Shown in pieces: positions 41,012-50,725 of a stretch of 64,000 nt of DNA; position 1 is the stretch's first letter, and every line of letters starts with the position of its first letter. The translations under genes and the position numbers were made by a program. This DNA is from Microbulbifer salipaludis (lineage in GTDB: Bacteria > Pseudomonadota > Gammaproteobacteria > Pseudomonadales > Cellvibrionaceae). Under the pieces are notes generated by a model. The model was not told the DNA's origin, did not search any database, and saw nothing but the letters and a program-made list of their open reading frames with translations. Location of the stretch: contig NZ_JAEKJR010000003.1 of NCBI RefSeq assembly GCF_017303155.1, positions 62,001 to 126,000 of the forward strand, written 5' to 3'.

Positions 41012-43384
41012 ATGCCCAACGCCAAGCGCAGCCTGGCGGCAGCCATTGCGGTAGCCACCCTGTCCTGCGGCCTGAGCGCTACCGCTTCTGCCGACGACTC
41101 GCCCTTTTCCCAAGTAATTGCATTCGGTGACAGTCTCACCGATGTTGGCAACGCTGGCGTTTTCACCAGTGGTGATGACAAGCAAGCCGCCATCAGCCTG
41201 CTCTCGCAAAATCTCGGTCTCGGCCCGGTGACCCCATCGTGCGCCGGCCTGAACCTGTGCCTACCGGAAGTGGACCCCACGCTCTCGCAGGAAGAACTGC
41301 TGGCGTCGGCCGAGGCCCAGGTGCGGGCTGCACTACCCAATGTGGGCGGCGGCTGGGCCGTGGGAGGCCACCGCGCGGCGGACGTGCTGCTGAACATACT
41401 CGGCACCCGCGGCTACCTGGAATATCTGGCAGAGCAGGGCCTTACCCTGGACGTCAATACGCATAGCTTCGTCAGCGCACTGCTCCCCGACCCCACCCGC
41501 GAAACCGCCACCGGCCTGTACGCCAACCTCGACCTGCTCGGACTGCTGCTGCAAGGCCCCGCCGTTGTTGAGCAACTCCGTGCCGGTGCAGCGCAGGCGG
41601 CAGCCGCTGGCGATGCCGCCACCGCCGCACTATTGACCGCCCAGGCCGATGGCCTGCAGGCACAAATCAACGCGGCGCCGGGCCAGATCGTCGCGGACTC
41701 GGGAATAACCGGTAACCCCCACCCGCTGGGCCTAGGGTACCTGGAGACCGCCAGCGGTCGCGCAGACGGCAAGGCGCTCTACTGGGTCAACGGCGGCGGC
41801 AATGATTTGCTGGCCGGATTCACGGCCTCCCTCAGCGGCGCCATGACCGCGGAGCAGTTCGGCGCCCAGGCGGGGCTCGCCGCCTCCATGCTGGCGGATG
41901 GCGCCGAGGCGCTATCGGACGCCGGCGCCAACTACATTCTGGTATCCAACGTGCCGGACATCAGCAATACCCCCGGCATGTTCGCGGCTGTCAGCCAGGC
42001 GGTCGCCGCCAGCCCGGAAGCGGCCCAGCTGGCCAATGCGGTAGCGGCAGGGCTAATGACCCAGGAAGATGCCGACGCACAGCTGGCGATGGCCATCGAT
42101 GCCACCCTGGCGCAGGCCAGTGACGCGGTCACCCTGTTCAACACCACCCTGCTGGCGAACGCCGGGGACATCGATGGCGTTCTGATGGTGGACATGGAGG
42201 GCATCGTCAAGGTCAGCCTGGCCAACGCGGCGGCGTTCGGATTTTCCGGCGAGTTTGACCAGAACACCCTGTGCTTCTCCGGCGATGGCTGTATCGAACA
42301 CCCGATTTATGGCCAAAATGGCACCGCCCCGGATGCCGACCAGCTGATTTTCAATGACTCGGTGCATCCTTCCCAGGCCGCGCAGCGACTGCTGGGCGAC
42401 TACTACACCGCCGTGGTGAACGCCGCACAGGTTGCCGGCCAGCTACCGGACATGGGCCTGCAGGCGTCCCGCGCGCACGTGAGCGCACTAGAGGAAGGCT
42501 TTGCCGGCAGCCGCTACCGCACCGCGGAAACCGGCGTATTTGTCAGCGGCGTATTCGGCAACAGCGACTACGACAACAACCTGGCACCCTCCGCCTCGGG
42601 CGATGCCACCGGCAGCTTGATCGGCGCTGGCTACGCATTGCGCGACAACCTGCAGCTGGGTTTTGCCGTCAGCCGGTCTGACCTGTCGCTGGGCAACGAC
42701 CGGAGCGATATCGACTCCACCTCCACCAACTACAGCCTGTATTCCCGCTTCCACGGCCAGGGCTTCTTTGTGGACGCCAGTGCTACCGTGACCGACGTGG
42801 ACTACGACCGTATTGGCCGTCAGCTGCAGCTGGGTAGCCAGTTCAACGAGATGCTTATGGGTGAAACCGGCGGCGAGAACACCACCCTGGACCTCACTGC
42901 CGGTTTCAATATCTCCCGTAGTGACGCCCGCTTTGGGCCCTTCGCCGGTGTGACCAAGGTCACCGCCGAAGTGGACGGCTACACCGAAGCAGCACTGGAC
43001 GGATTTACCTACACCGGTGCCAGTGGCGAGCAACTAGATCCGTTCGGGATGAATTTCGGCAGCCAGGAGCGCCGCTACACCACCATGCGCTTCGGTGCCT
43101 TCGCCGACAAAGCCTGGGGTAACGTGAGTGCCTATGGCCAGCTGTGGTACGAAGACACCACCGGCACCGAGAATGACTCCCTGGAAGTGGGGATTAAATC
43201 TATGACCGGTAACATGAACGCCATGCCCAGCTACGCCAGCAAGGACAGCGGACTGTTTGCTGACGGTGCCGGCGCCTTGGTCGGATTGCGCTGGCAGGCG
43301 GCGGACGCCATCGCGGTGAGCGCCAACCTCACCACACGTCCGAGCTCCGAGCACGGTTCCGTGAATGTGACCTATCGCTTCTGA
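41012..43384 (+). CDS. GDSL-type autotransporter esterase, 790 aa
   Basis: A Sec signal peptide (1 to about 27) leads to an SGNH/GDSL esterase domain with block I GDSLTDVGN (S41), the GGGNDLL block and the D449-x2-H452 pair in NDSVHPSQ. A C-terminal beta-barrel domain (about 500-790) ends in an aromatic residue (VNVTYRF), as needed for BAM insertion. This is the EstA-like type V secretion layout, so the esterase should be displayed on the surface. A long Ala-rich insertion (about 150-230) is unusual. AAGGAG precedes the start. Confidence 0.92.
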   Translation: MPNAKRSLAAAIAVATLSCGLSATASADDSPFSQVIAFGDSLTDVGNAGVFTSGDDKQAAISLLSQNLGLGPVTPSCAGLNLCLPEVDPTLSQEELLASAEAQVRAALPNVGGGWAVGGHRAADVLLNILGTRGYLEYLAEQGLTLDVNTHSFVSALLPDPTRETATGLYANLDLLGLLLQGPAVVEQLRAGAAQAAAAGDAATAALLTAQADGLQAQINAAPGQIVADSGITGNPHPLGLGYLETASGRADGKALYWVNGGGNDLLAGFTASLSGAMTAEQFGAQAGLAASMLADGAEALSDAGANYILVSNVPDISNTPGMFAAVSQAVAASPEAAQLANAVAAGLMTQEDADAQLAMAIDATLAQASDAVTLFNTTLLANAGDIDGVLMVDMEGIVKVSLANAAAFGFSGEFDQNTLCFSGDGCIEHPIYGQNGTAPDADQLIFNDSVHPSQAAQRLLGDYYTAVVNAAQVAGQLPDMGLQASRAHVSALEEGFAGSRYRTAETGVFVSGVFGNSDYDNNLAPSASGDATGSLIGAGYALRDNLQLGFAVSRSDLSLGNDRSDIDSTSTNYSLYSRFHGQGFFVDASATVTDVDYDRIGRQLQLGSQFNEMLMGETGGENTTLDLTAGFNISRSDARFGPFAGVTKVTAEVDGYTEAALDGFTYTGASGEQLDPFGMNFGSQERRYTTMRFGAFADKAWGNVSAYGQLWYEDTTGTENDSLEVGIKSMTGNMNAMPSYASKDSGLFADGAGALVGLRWQAADAIAVSANLTTRPSSEHGSVNVTYRF

Positions 43385-43407
43385 TTCTGGCCTGCTTAGT
43401 GCTATAG

Positions 43408-43436
43408 AAACGCCCACTTCGGTGGGCGTTTTTTTT
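43408..43436 (+). terminator. Terminator after the GDSL autotransporter
   Basis: AACGCCCAC and GTGGGCGTT pair around a TTCG loop, followed by eight or more T residues. Confidence 0.93.
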
Positions 43437-43538
43437 GGTGAGCCAAACAACACCTTCCCCAACCGTGTACACTCGCTGGATTATTCCCGACACACTATTC
43501 CCGACGCACTGTTATCGGCACACTGTTTTCGGCACATC

Positions 43539-44087
43539 ATGTCCCAGCTTCCACCGCACATTCCGTCCGGCCAACTGCCAACGATCACCACAAAACGCGT
43601 GCGACTGCGCATGCTGAGCGACAGCGAAGACGACGCGCGCTTTACCCTCGCCCTGGTGAATGACCCCGACTTCCACCGATTTATCGGCGATCGCGGCGTT
43701 CGCACCCTGCAAGATGCCCGCGACTACCTGCGGCGCGGCCCCATTGCCATGTATCAATCTCATGGTGTGGGCATGTACTGCGTAGAGCGGAAGGATGGCA
43801 CCCCGATAGGCCAGGCGGGCCTGATTTGCCGGGAGGGCCTCGACGCGATGGACATCGGTTTTGCCTTTCTCCCACAGTACCGCGGTTGCGGCTACGCACG
43901 CGAAGCTGCGGAGGCGGTGATGGCGTGGGGAAAAGCCGAACTGGGGCTCGCGCGCATCGTTGCCATCGCCGCACCCGGCAACACAAGCTCCATTCGCCTG
44001 CTCGAAAAGCTGGGCCTGCACAGAGAGCAAGCCATCACCCTGCCCGGCAGCGAAGAGGAACTGCTGCTGATGGGCTGGCAGGTATAG
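43539..44087 (+). CDS. RimJ/RimL-type GNAT acetyltransferase, 182 aa
   Basis: N-acetyltransferase fold with TKRVRLRML at the start, the acetyl-CoA-binding motif FLPQYRGCGYAREAAEAVMAW and the PGNTSSIRLLEKLGL segment. The ATG at 43539 is chosen because the upstream part of the frame overlaps the terminator at 43408-43436. The substrate, a protein N-terminus or small molecule, is unknown. Confidence 0.88.
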   Translation: MSQLPPHIPSGQLPTITTKRVRLRMLSDSEDDARFTLALVNDPDFHRFIGDRGVRTLQDARDYLRRGPIAMYQSHGVGMYCVERKDGTPIGQAGLICREGLDAMDIGFAFLPQYRGCGYAREAAEAVMAWGKAELGLARIVAIAAPGNTSSIRLLEKLGLHREQAITLPGSEEELLLMGWQV

Positions 44088-44160
44088 GTCTGCCGATTCG
44101 TTCGTGCCGCACATCCACGGCCGCTACCAAACCTCTATACGTCACCAGGGGAAAACGCAA

Positions 44161-44188
44161 AAAGGCGGACCCGGGGGCCCGCCTCTTT
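44161..44188. terminator. Hairpin between convergent genes
   Basis: AGGCGGACCC and GGGCCCGCCT pair with one mismatch, flanked by short A and T runs, between the GNAT and SSS genes. Confidence 0.65.
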
Positions 44189-44210
44189 GTGCTTGGTCGT
44201 TTAAAAAGGT

Positions 44211-45911
44211 TTAGTGATCGGTGGCCGCACCCGCACCCTGCGGGAAACGAATGCTCTCCACCATGTCCTGCACTTCACCGGGCGCTTCGCGGGTGACCTT
44301 GGCCACCACAGCCGCCACCGCAAAGTTGATCATCATACCCAGGGTACCAATACCTTCCGGGGAGATTCCAAACCACCAGTTTTCCGGGGTATTGGCGGCC
44401 GGGTTGATGAACTTGAAGTAACAGATGTAGGCCGCGGTAAACAGGATGCCAGACACCATACCGGCAATCGCCCCTTCCTTGTTCATCCGCTTGGAGAAGA
44501 TCCCCATAATGATCGCCGGGAAGAAGGACGAGGCCGCAAGCCCGAAGGCGAAGGCGACCACCTGCGCCACAAAGCCCGGTGGATTGATCCCAAGGTAGCC
44601 GGCGATACAGATGGCCACCGCTGCCGCACCGCGGGCATACAGCAGTTCCTTCTTCTCGCTGATGTTGGGCATCAGGTTACGCTTCAGCAGGTCGTGGGAG
44701 ATGGAGGTGGAAATCACCAGCAGCAGCCCCGCAGAGGTGGACAGTGCAGCGGCAACACCACCGGCAGCCACCAGTGCGATTACCCACGCCGGCAGGTTGG
44801 CAATTTCCGGATTCGCCAGCACCATGATGTCGCGGTCTACCGACATTTCATTGCGCTCGTCACCGGAGTAGAACATCTTGCCGTCGGCATTTTTGTCTTC
44901 CCAGGTAATCAGGCCGGTTTCTTCCCAATTGGTTACCCAGCTGGGCGCTTCCGCATGGGCGGTGCCCTGACCATCCGGACCATTGATGGTGTCGATCATG
45001 TTCACCCGTGCGAAGGTGGCAACCGCCGGTGCAGTGGTATACAGCAGGGCAATGAACAGCAGCGCCCAACCGGCCGACTTGCGCGCGTCACGTACCTTGG
45101 GCACGGTGAAGAAGCGCACGATCACGTGTGGCAGACCCGCGGTACCCACCATCAGGGCCGCAGTAATAAAGAACACATCAATGGTACTTTTGGTGCCCGA
45201 GGTGTACTCCGCAAACCCGAGCTCCGTCGAGAGGCCGTCAAGCTTGTCCAGCAGATAGGTGCCATCCGACAACATGCCACCAAATCCGGTCTGCGGCAGC
45301 ACGTGCCCGGTCATCATGATGGAGATGAAAATGGCCGGCACCATGTAGGCGAAAATCAGCACGCAGTACTGGGCCACCTGGGTGTAGGTAATACCCTTCA
45401 TACCGCCGAGCACGGCATAAAAGAACACAACACCCATGCCGATGATAACGCCGGTAATAATGTCAACTTCGAGGAAGCGGGAAAACACCACACCCACACC
45501 GCGCATCTGACCGGCCACGTAGGTGAAGCATACGAAGATGGCACAAATCACGGCCACCGTACGTGCCGCCTGGGAGTAGTAGCGGTCCCCGATAAAGTCC
45601 GGCACGGTAAATTTGCCGAATTTACGCAGGTAAGGCGCCAGGCACAGGGCCAGCAGTACATAGCCACCGGTCCACCCCAGCAGGTACACGGCACCGTCGT
45701 AACCCATAAACGAAATCAGGCCCGCCATGGAGATAAACGAGGCCGCCGACATCCAGTCCGCCGCCGTCGCCATGCCGTTTGCCACCGGATGCACACCGCC
45801 GCCGGCCACGTAAAAGTCGTTGGTGGAGCCGGCGCGCGCCCAAAGTGCAATGCCGATATACAGCACAAAGGTCGCGCCGATAATAAGGAAAGTAAGAGTC
45901 TGGACGTCCAT
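44211..45911 (-). CDS. Sodium:solute symporter (ActP-like, SSS family), 566 aa
   Basis: The VC_2705-type SSS protein has about 13 membrane helices. [27 protein letters not shown] and [12 protein letters not shown] are the family marks. It probably takes up acetate or a related short acid; position next to DUF4212, acs and crbSR supports acetate. It begins three bases after DUF4212, indicating coupling. An extra soluble loop about residues 310-350 ([19 protein letters not shown]) is typical of this subfamily. Confidence 0.9.
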   Translation of the reverse strand: MDVQTLTFLIIGATFVLYIGIALWARAGSTNDFYVAGGGVHPVANGMATAADWMSAASFISMAGLISFMGYDGAVYLLGWTGGYVLLALCLAPYLRKFGKFTVPDFIGDRYYSQAARTVAVICAIFVCFTYVAGQMRGVGVVFSRFLEVDIITGVIIGMGVVFFYAVLGGMKGITYTQVAQYCVLIFAYMVPAIFISIMMTGHVLPQTGFGGMLSDGTYLLDKLDGLSTELGFAEYTSGTKSTIDVFFITAALMVGTAGLPHVIVRFFTVPKVRDARKSAGWALLFIALLYTTAPAVATFARVNMIDTINGPDGQGTAHAEAPSWVTNWEETGLITWEDKNADGKMFYSGDERNEMSVDRDIMVLANPEIANLPAWVIALVAAGGVAAALSTSAGLLLVISTSISHDLLKRNLMPNISEKKELLYARGAAAVAICIAGYLGINPPGFVAQVVAFAFGLAASSFFPAIIMGIFSKRMNKEGAIAGMVSGILFTAAYICYFKFINPAANTPENWWFGISPEGIGTLGMMINFAVAAVVAKVTREAPGEVQDMVESIRFPQGAGAATDH

Positions 45912-45914
45912 GGC

Positions 45915-46247
45915 TTAGTGCCCTCCCTGCAGCTGTTGCGCTTCCGGGGCGGCCTGCGGCTGGGCCGCTTCCGCAGCATCCTCGTCTTCGTATACGTCGT
46001 ACTTGTGATCAATCTGATTCATTTTGTACACGTACACGAAAATCAGTACGAGGAAGGTATAGATGGCACCCTGCTGGGCAAACCAGAAGCCCAGTTTGAA
46101 ACCGCCCATGCGAATGGTATTCAGCTCTTCGACGAATAGAATGCCGCATCCGAAGGACACCACAAACCACACAACCAAAAGACTGAACATCAGTCTCAGG
46201 TTCTCGCGCCAATAGGCCTTGGCGTCCTGCTTGCTTTTGAAACTCAT
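45915..46247 (-). CDS. DUF4212 symporter small subunit, 110 aa
   Basis: Two membrane helices (about 20-42 and 55-77) with the WRENLRLMFSLLVVWFVVSF motif of DUF4212 are followed by an acidic Ala/Gln-rich tail. These proteins nearly always precede a VC_2705-type SSS gene and are thought to be its subunit. GAGGAG lies before the ATG. Confidence 0.9.
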   Translation of the reverse strand: MSFKSKQDAKAYWRENLRLMFSLLVVWFVVSFGCGILFVEELNTIRMGGFKLGFWFAQQGAIYTFLVLIFVYVYKMNQIDHKYDVYEDEDAAEAAQPQAAPEAQQLQGGH

Positions 46248-46294
46248 CGCTCATTCTCCTCAATTATTCTTAAAAAATTTGGCGATCGACGCCC

Positions 46295-47617
46295 TCAGAA
46301 TACGTACTTGACCGAGAATTGCATGCGCTGCATTTCCCCCTGGTCATCGCTCAGCAGGCCGCTGGCATTCTCCACTTCTTTACTGGCGAAAATGTACTCA
46401 CCGCCCAGGGTCATTTTCGGAACTGGCGAATACATCAGGTTCAGGTGCAGGCTCTGGTACGCGGACGGGGTCATATCGGAGACCAGTGCCGGGTTATCCG
46501 CAGCCGTCGCGGAGAGCACCAGGTTGCTGCGCCACTGGTCATTCCAGAAATGCCGCAGTGCCACATAACCACCGTGCTGGTCGATCAGCTCGATACCCCC
46601 ATCTACCGGGTCGATGATGCCACCGCGGTAACTGTTCAGTCCCAGGTAGCGGCCCAGCGCATTGCCGTAGCTGTACATAAAGCGCAGATCATCGCGCCCC
46701 AGCTGCCACTTGCCCGCCAGACTGATGGCGTAGCCCTGCTCAGATTCGTTACTGCCATCGGCGTGGTCATAGGCCAGCTCGCGGCTCATGGAGGCGAAGG
46801 AATAGCTGAGATCACCGATACGGTTGTCATAGCGCAGGATCAGATCCGGACGGCTGTTATCGTCGTAGGGGTTCTCGCTACCGTTGTAGAGGGTGGTAGC
46901 CGGGTTTTCCGCGGCAACCATCACCTTGCCACTGCCCAGTCCGTGGGTGTAACGAAGTTGCGGCTGACGCTCGAAAATCGTGCCCACCGGGCCGACAAAG
47001 TCCAACCCTTCCGGTAGTGTGCCCACGTTAAAAAATGTGGACCAGGTTTGCCCGGCCAACAGCGAGCGGTCGCCGTCCATCTTCCAGTTCACATAGGCGT
47101 GGCGCAGGCGCTGGGCGTAGGAGTTGCTGATGCGCTCATCCCCCTGCCCACCCGCCATGGCGTCAATTTCGATGTGGGTGTCCACACTGCCCGCACCCGC
47201 TTCGGTAGAAGATTTGAAGAACAACCGGGTGGACTTTGCATGGGCGTTGTAGTGCACCTCGCCACTTTCCCCGCCGATGGGGATGGTCGATGGCACCAGG
47301 AAATCTTCACCAACGCCCGCGGTGGCAGAGCGGCCATCGGAGTAGTCACTGAAGATACTGTCCAGCTTTACGTATCCGCCAATCTGGATATTGGTTTCAC
47401 CAAAAGTAGTGGTTTTGGGCGGCTCCGGATTCTCCAGCGTTTGCGCCTGCTGGCTGGCCGCCAGCTGGTCAACCTGCGCCTGCAATTCGGCAATACGCTG
47501 TTGCAGTTGTGCCGCGGTGGTCTCTTCCGACTCCGCCGCCAGTACCGAGAGTGAACCTGTCATCGCCGCCAGCGCCACCGCGCTGGCAAGTTTGTGCTTT
47601 ATTATTTTTCCCGACAT
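46295..47617 (-). CDS. DcaP-like trimeric outer-membrane porin, 440 aa
   Basis: A signal peptide (1-27) is followed by a coiled-coil stretch (AAQLQQRIAELQAQVDQLAAS) and a beta-barrel that starts with IQIGGYVKLDSIFSDYSDG, the DcaP start, and ends in Phe. DcaP of Acinetobacter passes dicarboxylates and small acids. It lies upstream of the DUF4212/SSS pair on the same strand, so it may let the same acids across the outer membrane. AAGGACAAAAGG precedes the ATG. Confidence 0.9.
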   Translation of the reverse strand: MSGKIIKHKLASAVALAAMTGSLSVLAAESEETTAAQLQQRIAELQAQVDQLAASQQAQTLENPEPPKTTTFGETNIQIGGYVKLDSIFSDYSDGRSATAGVGEDFLVPSTIPIGGESGEVHYNAHAKSTRLFFKSSTEAGAGSVDTHIEIDAMAGGQGDERISNSYAQRLRHAYVNWKMDGDRSLLAGQTWSTFFNVGTLPEGLDFVGPVGTIFERQPQLRYTHGLGSGKVMVAAENPATTLYNGSENPYDDNSRPDLILRYDNRIGDLSYSFASMSRELAYDHADGSNESEQGYAISLAGKWQLGRDDLRFMYSYGNALGRYLGLNSYRGGIIDPVDGGIELIDQHGGYVALRHFWNDQWRSNLVLSATAADNPALVSDMTPSAYQSLHLNLMYSPVPKMTLGGEYIFASKEVENASGLLSDDQGEMQRMQFSVKYVF

Positions 47618-47887
47618 ACCTTTTGTCCTTGCGGTTGTTTATTGGGTTTGCAGCGAACACCCCCAAGCAAACAACGTTGCGGCGCACATGGGTATTAACC
47701 ATTAGTCTAAATGCTCCCCGAACTCGACTAATGTCTAGGTGCCTCGCGGGGATATCCGGAGACTGAACACTCTCCGCCCCTGCACCTGCCCCGCCCCGCG
47801 CCTTTCGACTTTTGTCTAATACGACCTGACGCAGCCCCAGTGCCAGAATGCACAGCATAAGAATCTGCACTGATGAGAGGCCGAATC

Positions 47888-49855
47888 GTGACCAGCAAAC
47901 CGGAATCTACCCCCAACGTCTATCCAGTACCCGCCCCCTATGCGGCCCACACACTGCTGGATGAAGATCGCTATTTCGAGCTGTACAACCGCTCCATCCA
48001 GGAACCCGACGGATTCTGGCGCGAGCAGGCCCAGCGTATCGACTGGATCGCTCCCTTTACCCAGGTTCAGGACACGTCCTTTGCGCGGGACGACCTGCAT
48101 ATCCGCTGGTTCGCCGATGGCAAGCTGAACGTGGCCGCCAACTGTCTGGATCGCCACTTGCACGAACACGGCGACAGCACCGCCATCCTGTGGGTCGGTG
48201 ACGAGCCGGGAGTTTCGCGGGAAATCAGCTACCGGGAGCTGCACCGGGATGTGTGCCGCTTCGCCAATGGCCTCAAGAGCCTTGGTGTCAAGAAAGGGGA
48301 TGTGGTCACTATCTACATGCCGATGGTGCCGGAGGCGGCCGTAGCCATGCTCGCCTGCGCCCGCATTGGTGCAGTGCACTCGGTGGTATTTGCCGGCTTT
48401 TCCCCCGAGGCGCTGGCCGGACGCATGGACGATGGCCAGTCCCGCACCCTGATCACCGCCAATGCCGGCCGCCGCGGCGGGCGCTCAGTGATGCTGAAAA
48501 ACAACGTCGACCGCGCCGTGGCCCTGTGCAAGGAAACCACCGTGGACAACGTGGTGGTCTTCAATTACACCGACGACGCCACCGACTGGAATCCCGCCAT
48601 CGATCGCGACTACGCCGAGCTGGTTGCGGCGCAGAGCGATGAATGCCCGGCGGAAGTGATGGGCGCAGAAGACCCGCTGTTTATTCTGTATACCTCTGGC
48701 TCCACCGGCAAACCCAAGGGCGTACTGCACAGCAGCGGCGGCTACATCATCTACGCATCACTCACCCACGAGTATGTGTTCGACTATCGCCGCGGTGAAC
48801 GTTACTGGTGCGCGGCCGATATCGGCTGGATCACCGGCCACAGCTACATCCTCTACGGACCGTTGGCCAACGGCGCCACCACCGTCATGTACGAGGGGGT
48901 ACCCAACTACCCCGACGTCACCCGGGTGGCGCAGATCATCGACGATCACAAAATCAATATTCTTTACATCGCCCCCACCGCCATTCGCGCACTGATGGCC
49001 GAAGGCAACAAACCGGTCGCCGGGGCGAGTCTGGAAAGCCTGCGACTTTTAGGTACGGTGGGCGAGCCCATCAATCCCGAGGCGTGGAAGTGGTATCACC
49101 GCACCTTCGGCCGCGGACAGTGCCCGATCGTGGATACCTGGTGGCAGACGGAAACCGGCGGTGCCATGCTCACGCCCCTGCCCGGCGCCACCGCCCTGAA
49201 ACCCGGCTCGGCTACCCGCCCGTTCTTTGGGGTGCAGCCGGCGCTGGTGGACAACGAGGGCAACATTCTCGATGGCGCCGCCGAGGGCAACCTGGTGCTG
49301 CTGGGCAGCTGGCCGGGGCAGATGCGCACCGTGTTTGGCGACCACCAGCGTTTTATCGATACCTACTTCAGCACCTTTGAGAATATGTACTTCACCGGCG
49401 ACGGTGCCCGCCGCGACGAGGACGGTTACTACTGGATTACCGGGCGCGTGGACGACGTGCTCAATGTTTCCGGCCACCGCATGGGCACCGCAGAACTGGA
49501 AAGCGCGCTGGTGGCCCACGAGGCCGTGGCGGAAGCGGCAGTGGTGGGTTACCCCCACGACATCAAGGGCCAGGGCATTTACATCTATGTCACCCTGAAC
49601 AGCGGCATCGAACCCAGTGACGAAATGCGCATTACCCTGCGCGACTGGCTGCGCGCAGAAATTGGCCCCATCGCCACACCCGATGTGATTCAGTGGGCGC
49701 CGGGCCTGCCGAAAACACGCTCAGGCAAGATCATGCGCCGTATCCTGCGCAAGGTGGCTGCCGACGAGTGTGACCAGCTGGGTGACACCTCGACCCTCGC
49801 GGACCCCGCTGTGGTGGACAACCTGGTGGCCAACCGCGCGGCGGCGACCGCCTGA
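47888..49855 (+). CDS. acs: Acetyl-CoA synthetase
   Basis: The 655-aa AMP-forming ligase turns acetate into acetyl-CoA. The P-loop [14 protein letters not shown], the CoA/adenylate site [14 protein letters not shown], and the C-terminal [10 protein letters not shown] with the regulated acetylation lysine are present. GAGAGG lies seven bases before the GTG at 47888, whereas the ATG at 47873 has no Shine-Dalgarno and would place the GAGAGG inside the gene. It is divergent from the DcaP gene and followed by crbR. Confidence 0.96.
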   Translation: MTSKPESTPNVYPVPAPYAAHTLLDEDRYFELYNRSIQEPDGFWREQAQRIDWIAPFTQVQDTSFARDDLHIRWFADGKLNVAANCLDRHLHEHGDSTAILWVGDEPGVSREISYRELHRDVCRFANGLKSLGVKKGDVVTIYMPMVPEAAVAMLACARIGAVHSVVFAGFSPEALAGRMDDGQSRTLITANAGRRGGRSVMLKNNVDRAVALCKETTVDNVVVFNYTDDATDWNPAIDRDYAELVAAQSDECPAEVMGAEDPLFILYTSGSTGKPKGVLHSSGGYIIYASLTHEYVFDYRRGERYWCAADIGWITGHSYILYGPLANGATTVMYEGVPNYPDVTRVAQIIDDHKINILYIAPTAIRALMAEGNKPVAGASLESLRLLGTVGEPINPEAWKWYHRTFGRGQCPIVDTWWQTETGGAMLTPLPGATALKPGSATRPFFGVQPALVDNEGNILDGAAEGNLVLLGSWPGQMRTVFGDHQRFIDTYFSTFENMYFTGDGARRDEDGYYWITGRVDDVLNVSGHRMGTAELESALVAHEAVAEAAVVGYPHDIKGQGIYIYVTLNSGIEPSDEMRITLRDWLRAEIGPIATPDVIQWAPGLPKTRSGKIMRRILRKVAADECDQLGDTSTLADPAVVDNLVANRAAATA

Positions 49856-49999
49856 GGCACCCCGCACCATAAAGCCAGCAGCAGGCCCCGATAAAAAATA
49901 ACAACAGGAATCGGCGGGCTTTTCCCGGTAAACTTTTCACCCAACACGCACATCGGGTGGAAAACCCGGGAAAATCCCGTCGATAAGGGTTGCAAAGCG

Positions 50000-50725
50000 A
50001 TGAACCAACACACTGACGCCGGTCACACCGCGCGACAATTTATCATTGCGGACGACCACCCCCTGTTCCGCAACGCCCTGCGCCTGTCCATTCAGCAGAA
50101 CTTCCCTGATGCCGAAATTTTTGAAGCATGTGATATGCAGAGCCTGCAGCAATGTGTGGCCGAGCACCCCCACTGTGATCTGTTGTTACTCGACCTGCAT
50201 ATGCCCGGCGCCCACGGATTCAGCGGGCTGATTTTCTTAAGCGGGCAATACCCGGAGCTGCCGGTGATGGTGGTTTCCGCCAACGAAAAGCCGGAAATTA
50301 TGTGCCGGGCGATCGACCATGGTGCCTGCGGGTTCCTGCCCAAGTCCGCGCCGGTGCAACAGATAACGCAGGCCCTGCAAGACACGCTGCAAGGAGAGAT
50401 CTGGCTGCCGCCGACGGTGGCGGAGCGCTACGAGTCTGCCGGCGCCACCGATGACAGCGAGGTGGCGGATGTGATCGCCACCCTCACACCACAGCAGTTT
50501 CGTGTGGCCACCATGCTCGCCGAAGGATTGCTGAACAAACAGATTGCCTATGAAATGCAGGTCACCGAAGCCACGGTCAAGGCGCACCTGACCGCCCTGT
50601 TCCGCAAGCTCGAGGTTAACTCCCGCACCCAGGCGGTGCTGGCCCTGAGCCGCCTCGATGTGGAAGCGCCGGGGCAATTCACCCCGCCGCAAAAAACCGA
50701 CACCAGGAGCAATCCGGTCAACTGA
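50000..50725 (+). CDS. crbR: LuxR-family response regulator CrbR-like
   Basis: A 241-aa regulator with a receiver domain (IIADDHPLF; phosphorylated D65 in LLLLDLHMPG; K near FLPKSA) and a C-terminal LuxR-type helix-turn-helix (NKQIAYEMQVTEATVKAHL). In Vibrio and Pseudomonas relatives CrbR activates acs in response to CrbS. Here it lies 144 bp after acs and its end overlaps the end of crbS by eight bases on the other strand. Confidence 0.88.
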   Translation: MNQHTDAGHTARQFIIADDHPLFRNALRLSIQQNFPDAEIFEACDMQSLQQCVAEHPHCDLLLLDLHMPGAHGFSGLIFLSGQYPELPVMVVSANEKPEIMCRAIDHGACGFLPKSAPVQQITQALQDTLQGEIWLPPTVAERYESAGATDDSEVADVIATLTPQQFRVATMLAEGLLNKQIAYEMQVTEATVKAHLTALFRKLEVNSRTQAVLALSRLDVEAPGQFTPPQKTDTRSNPVN

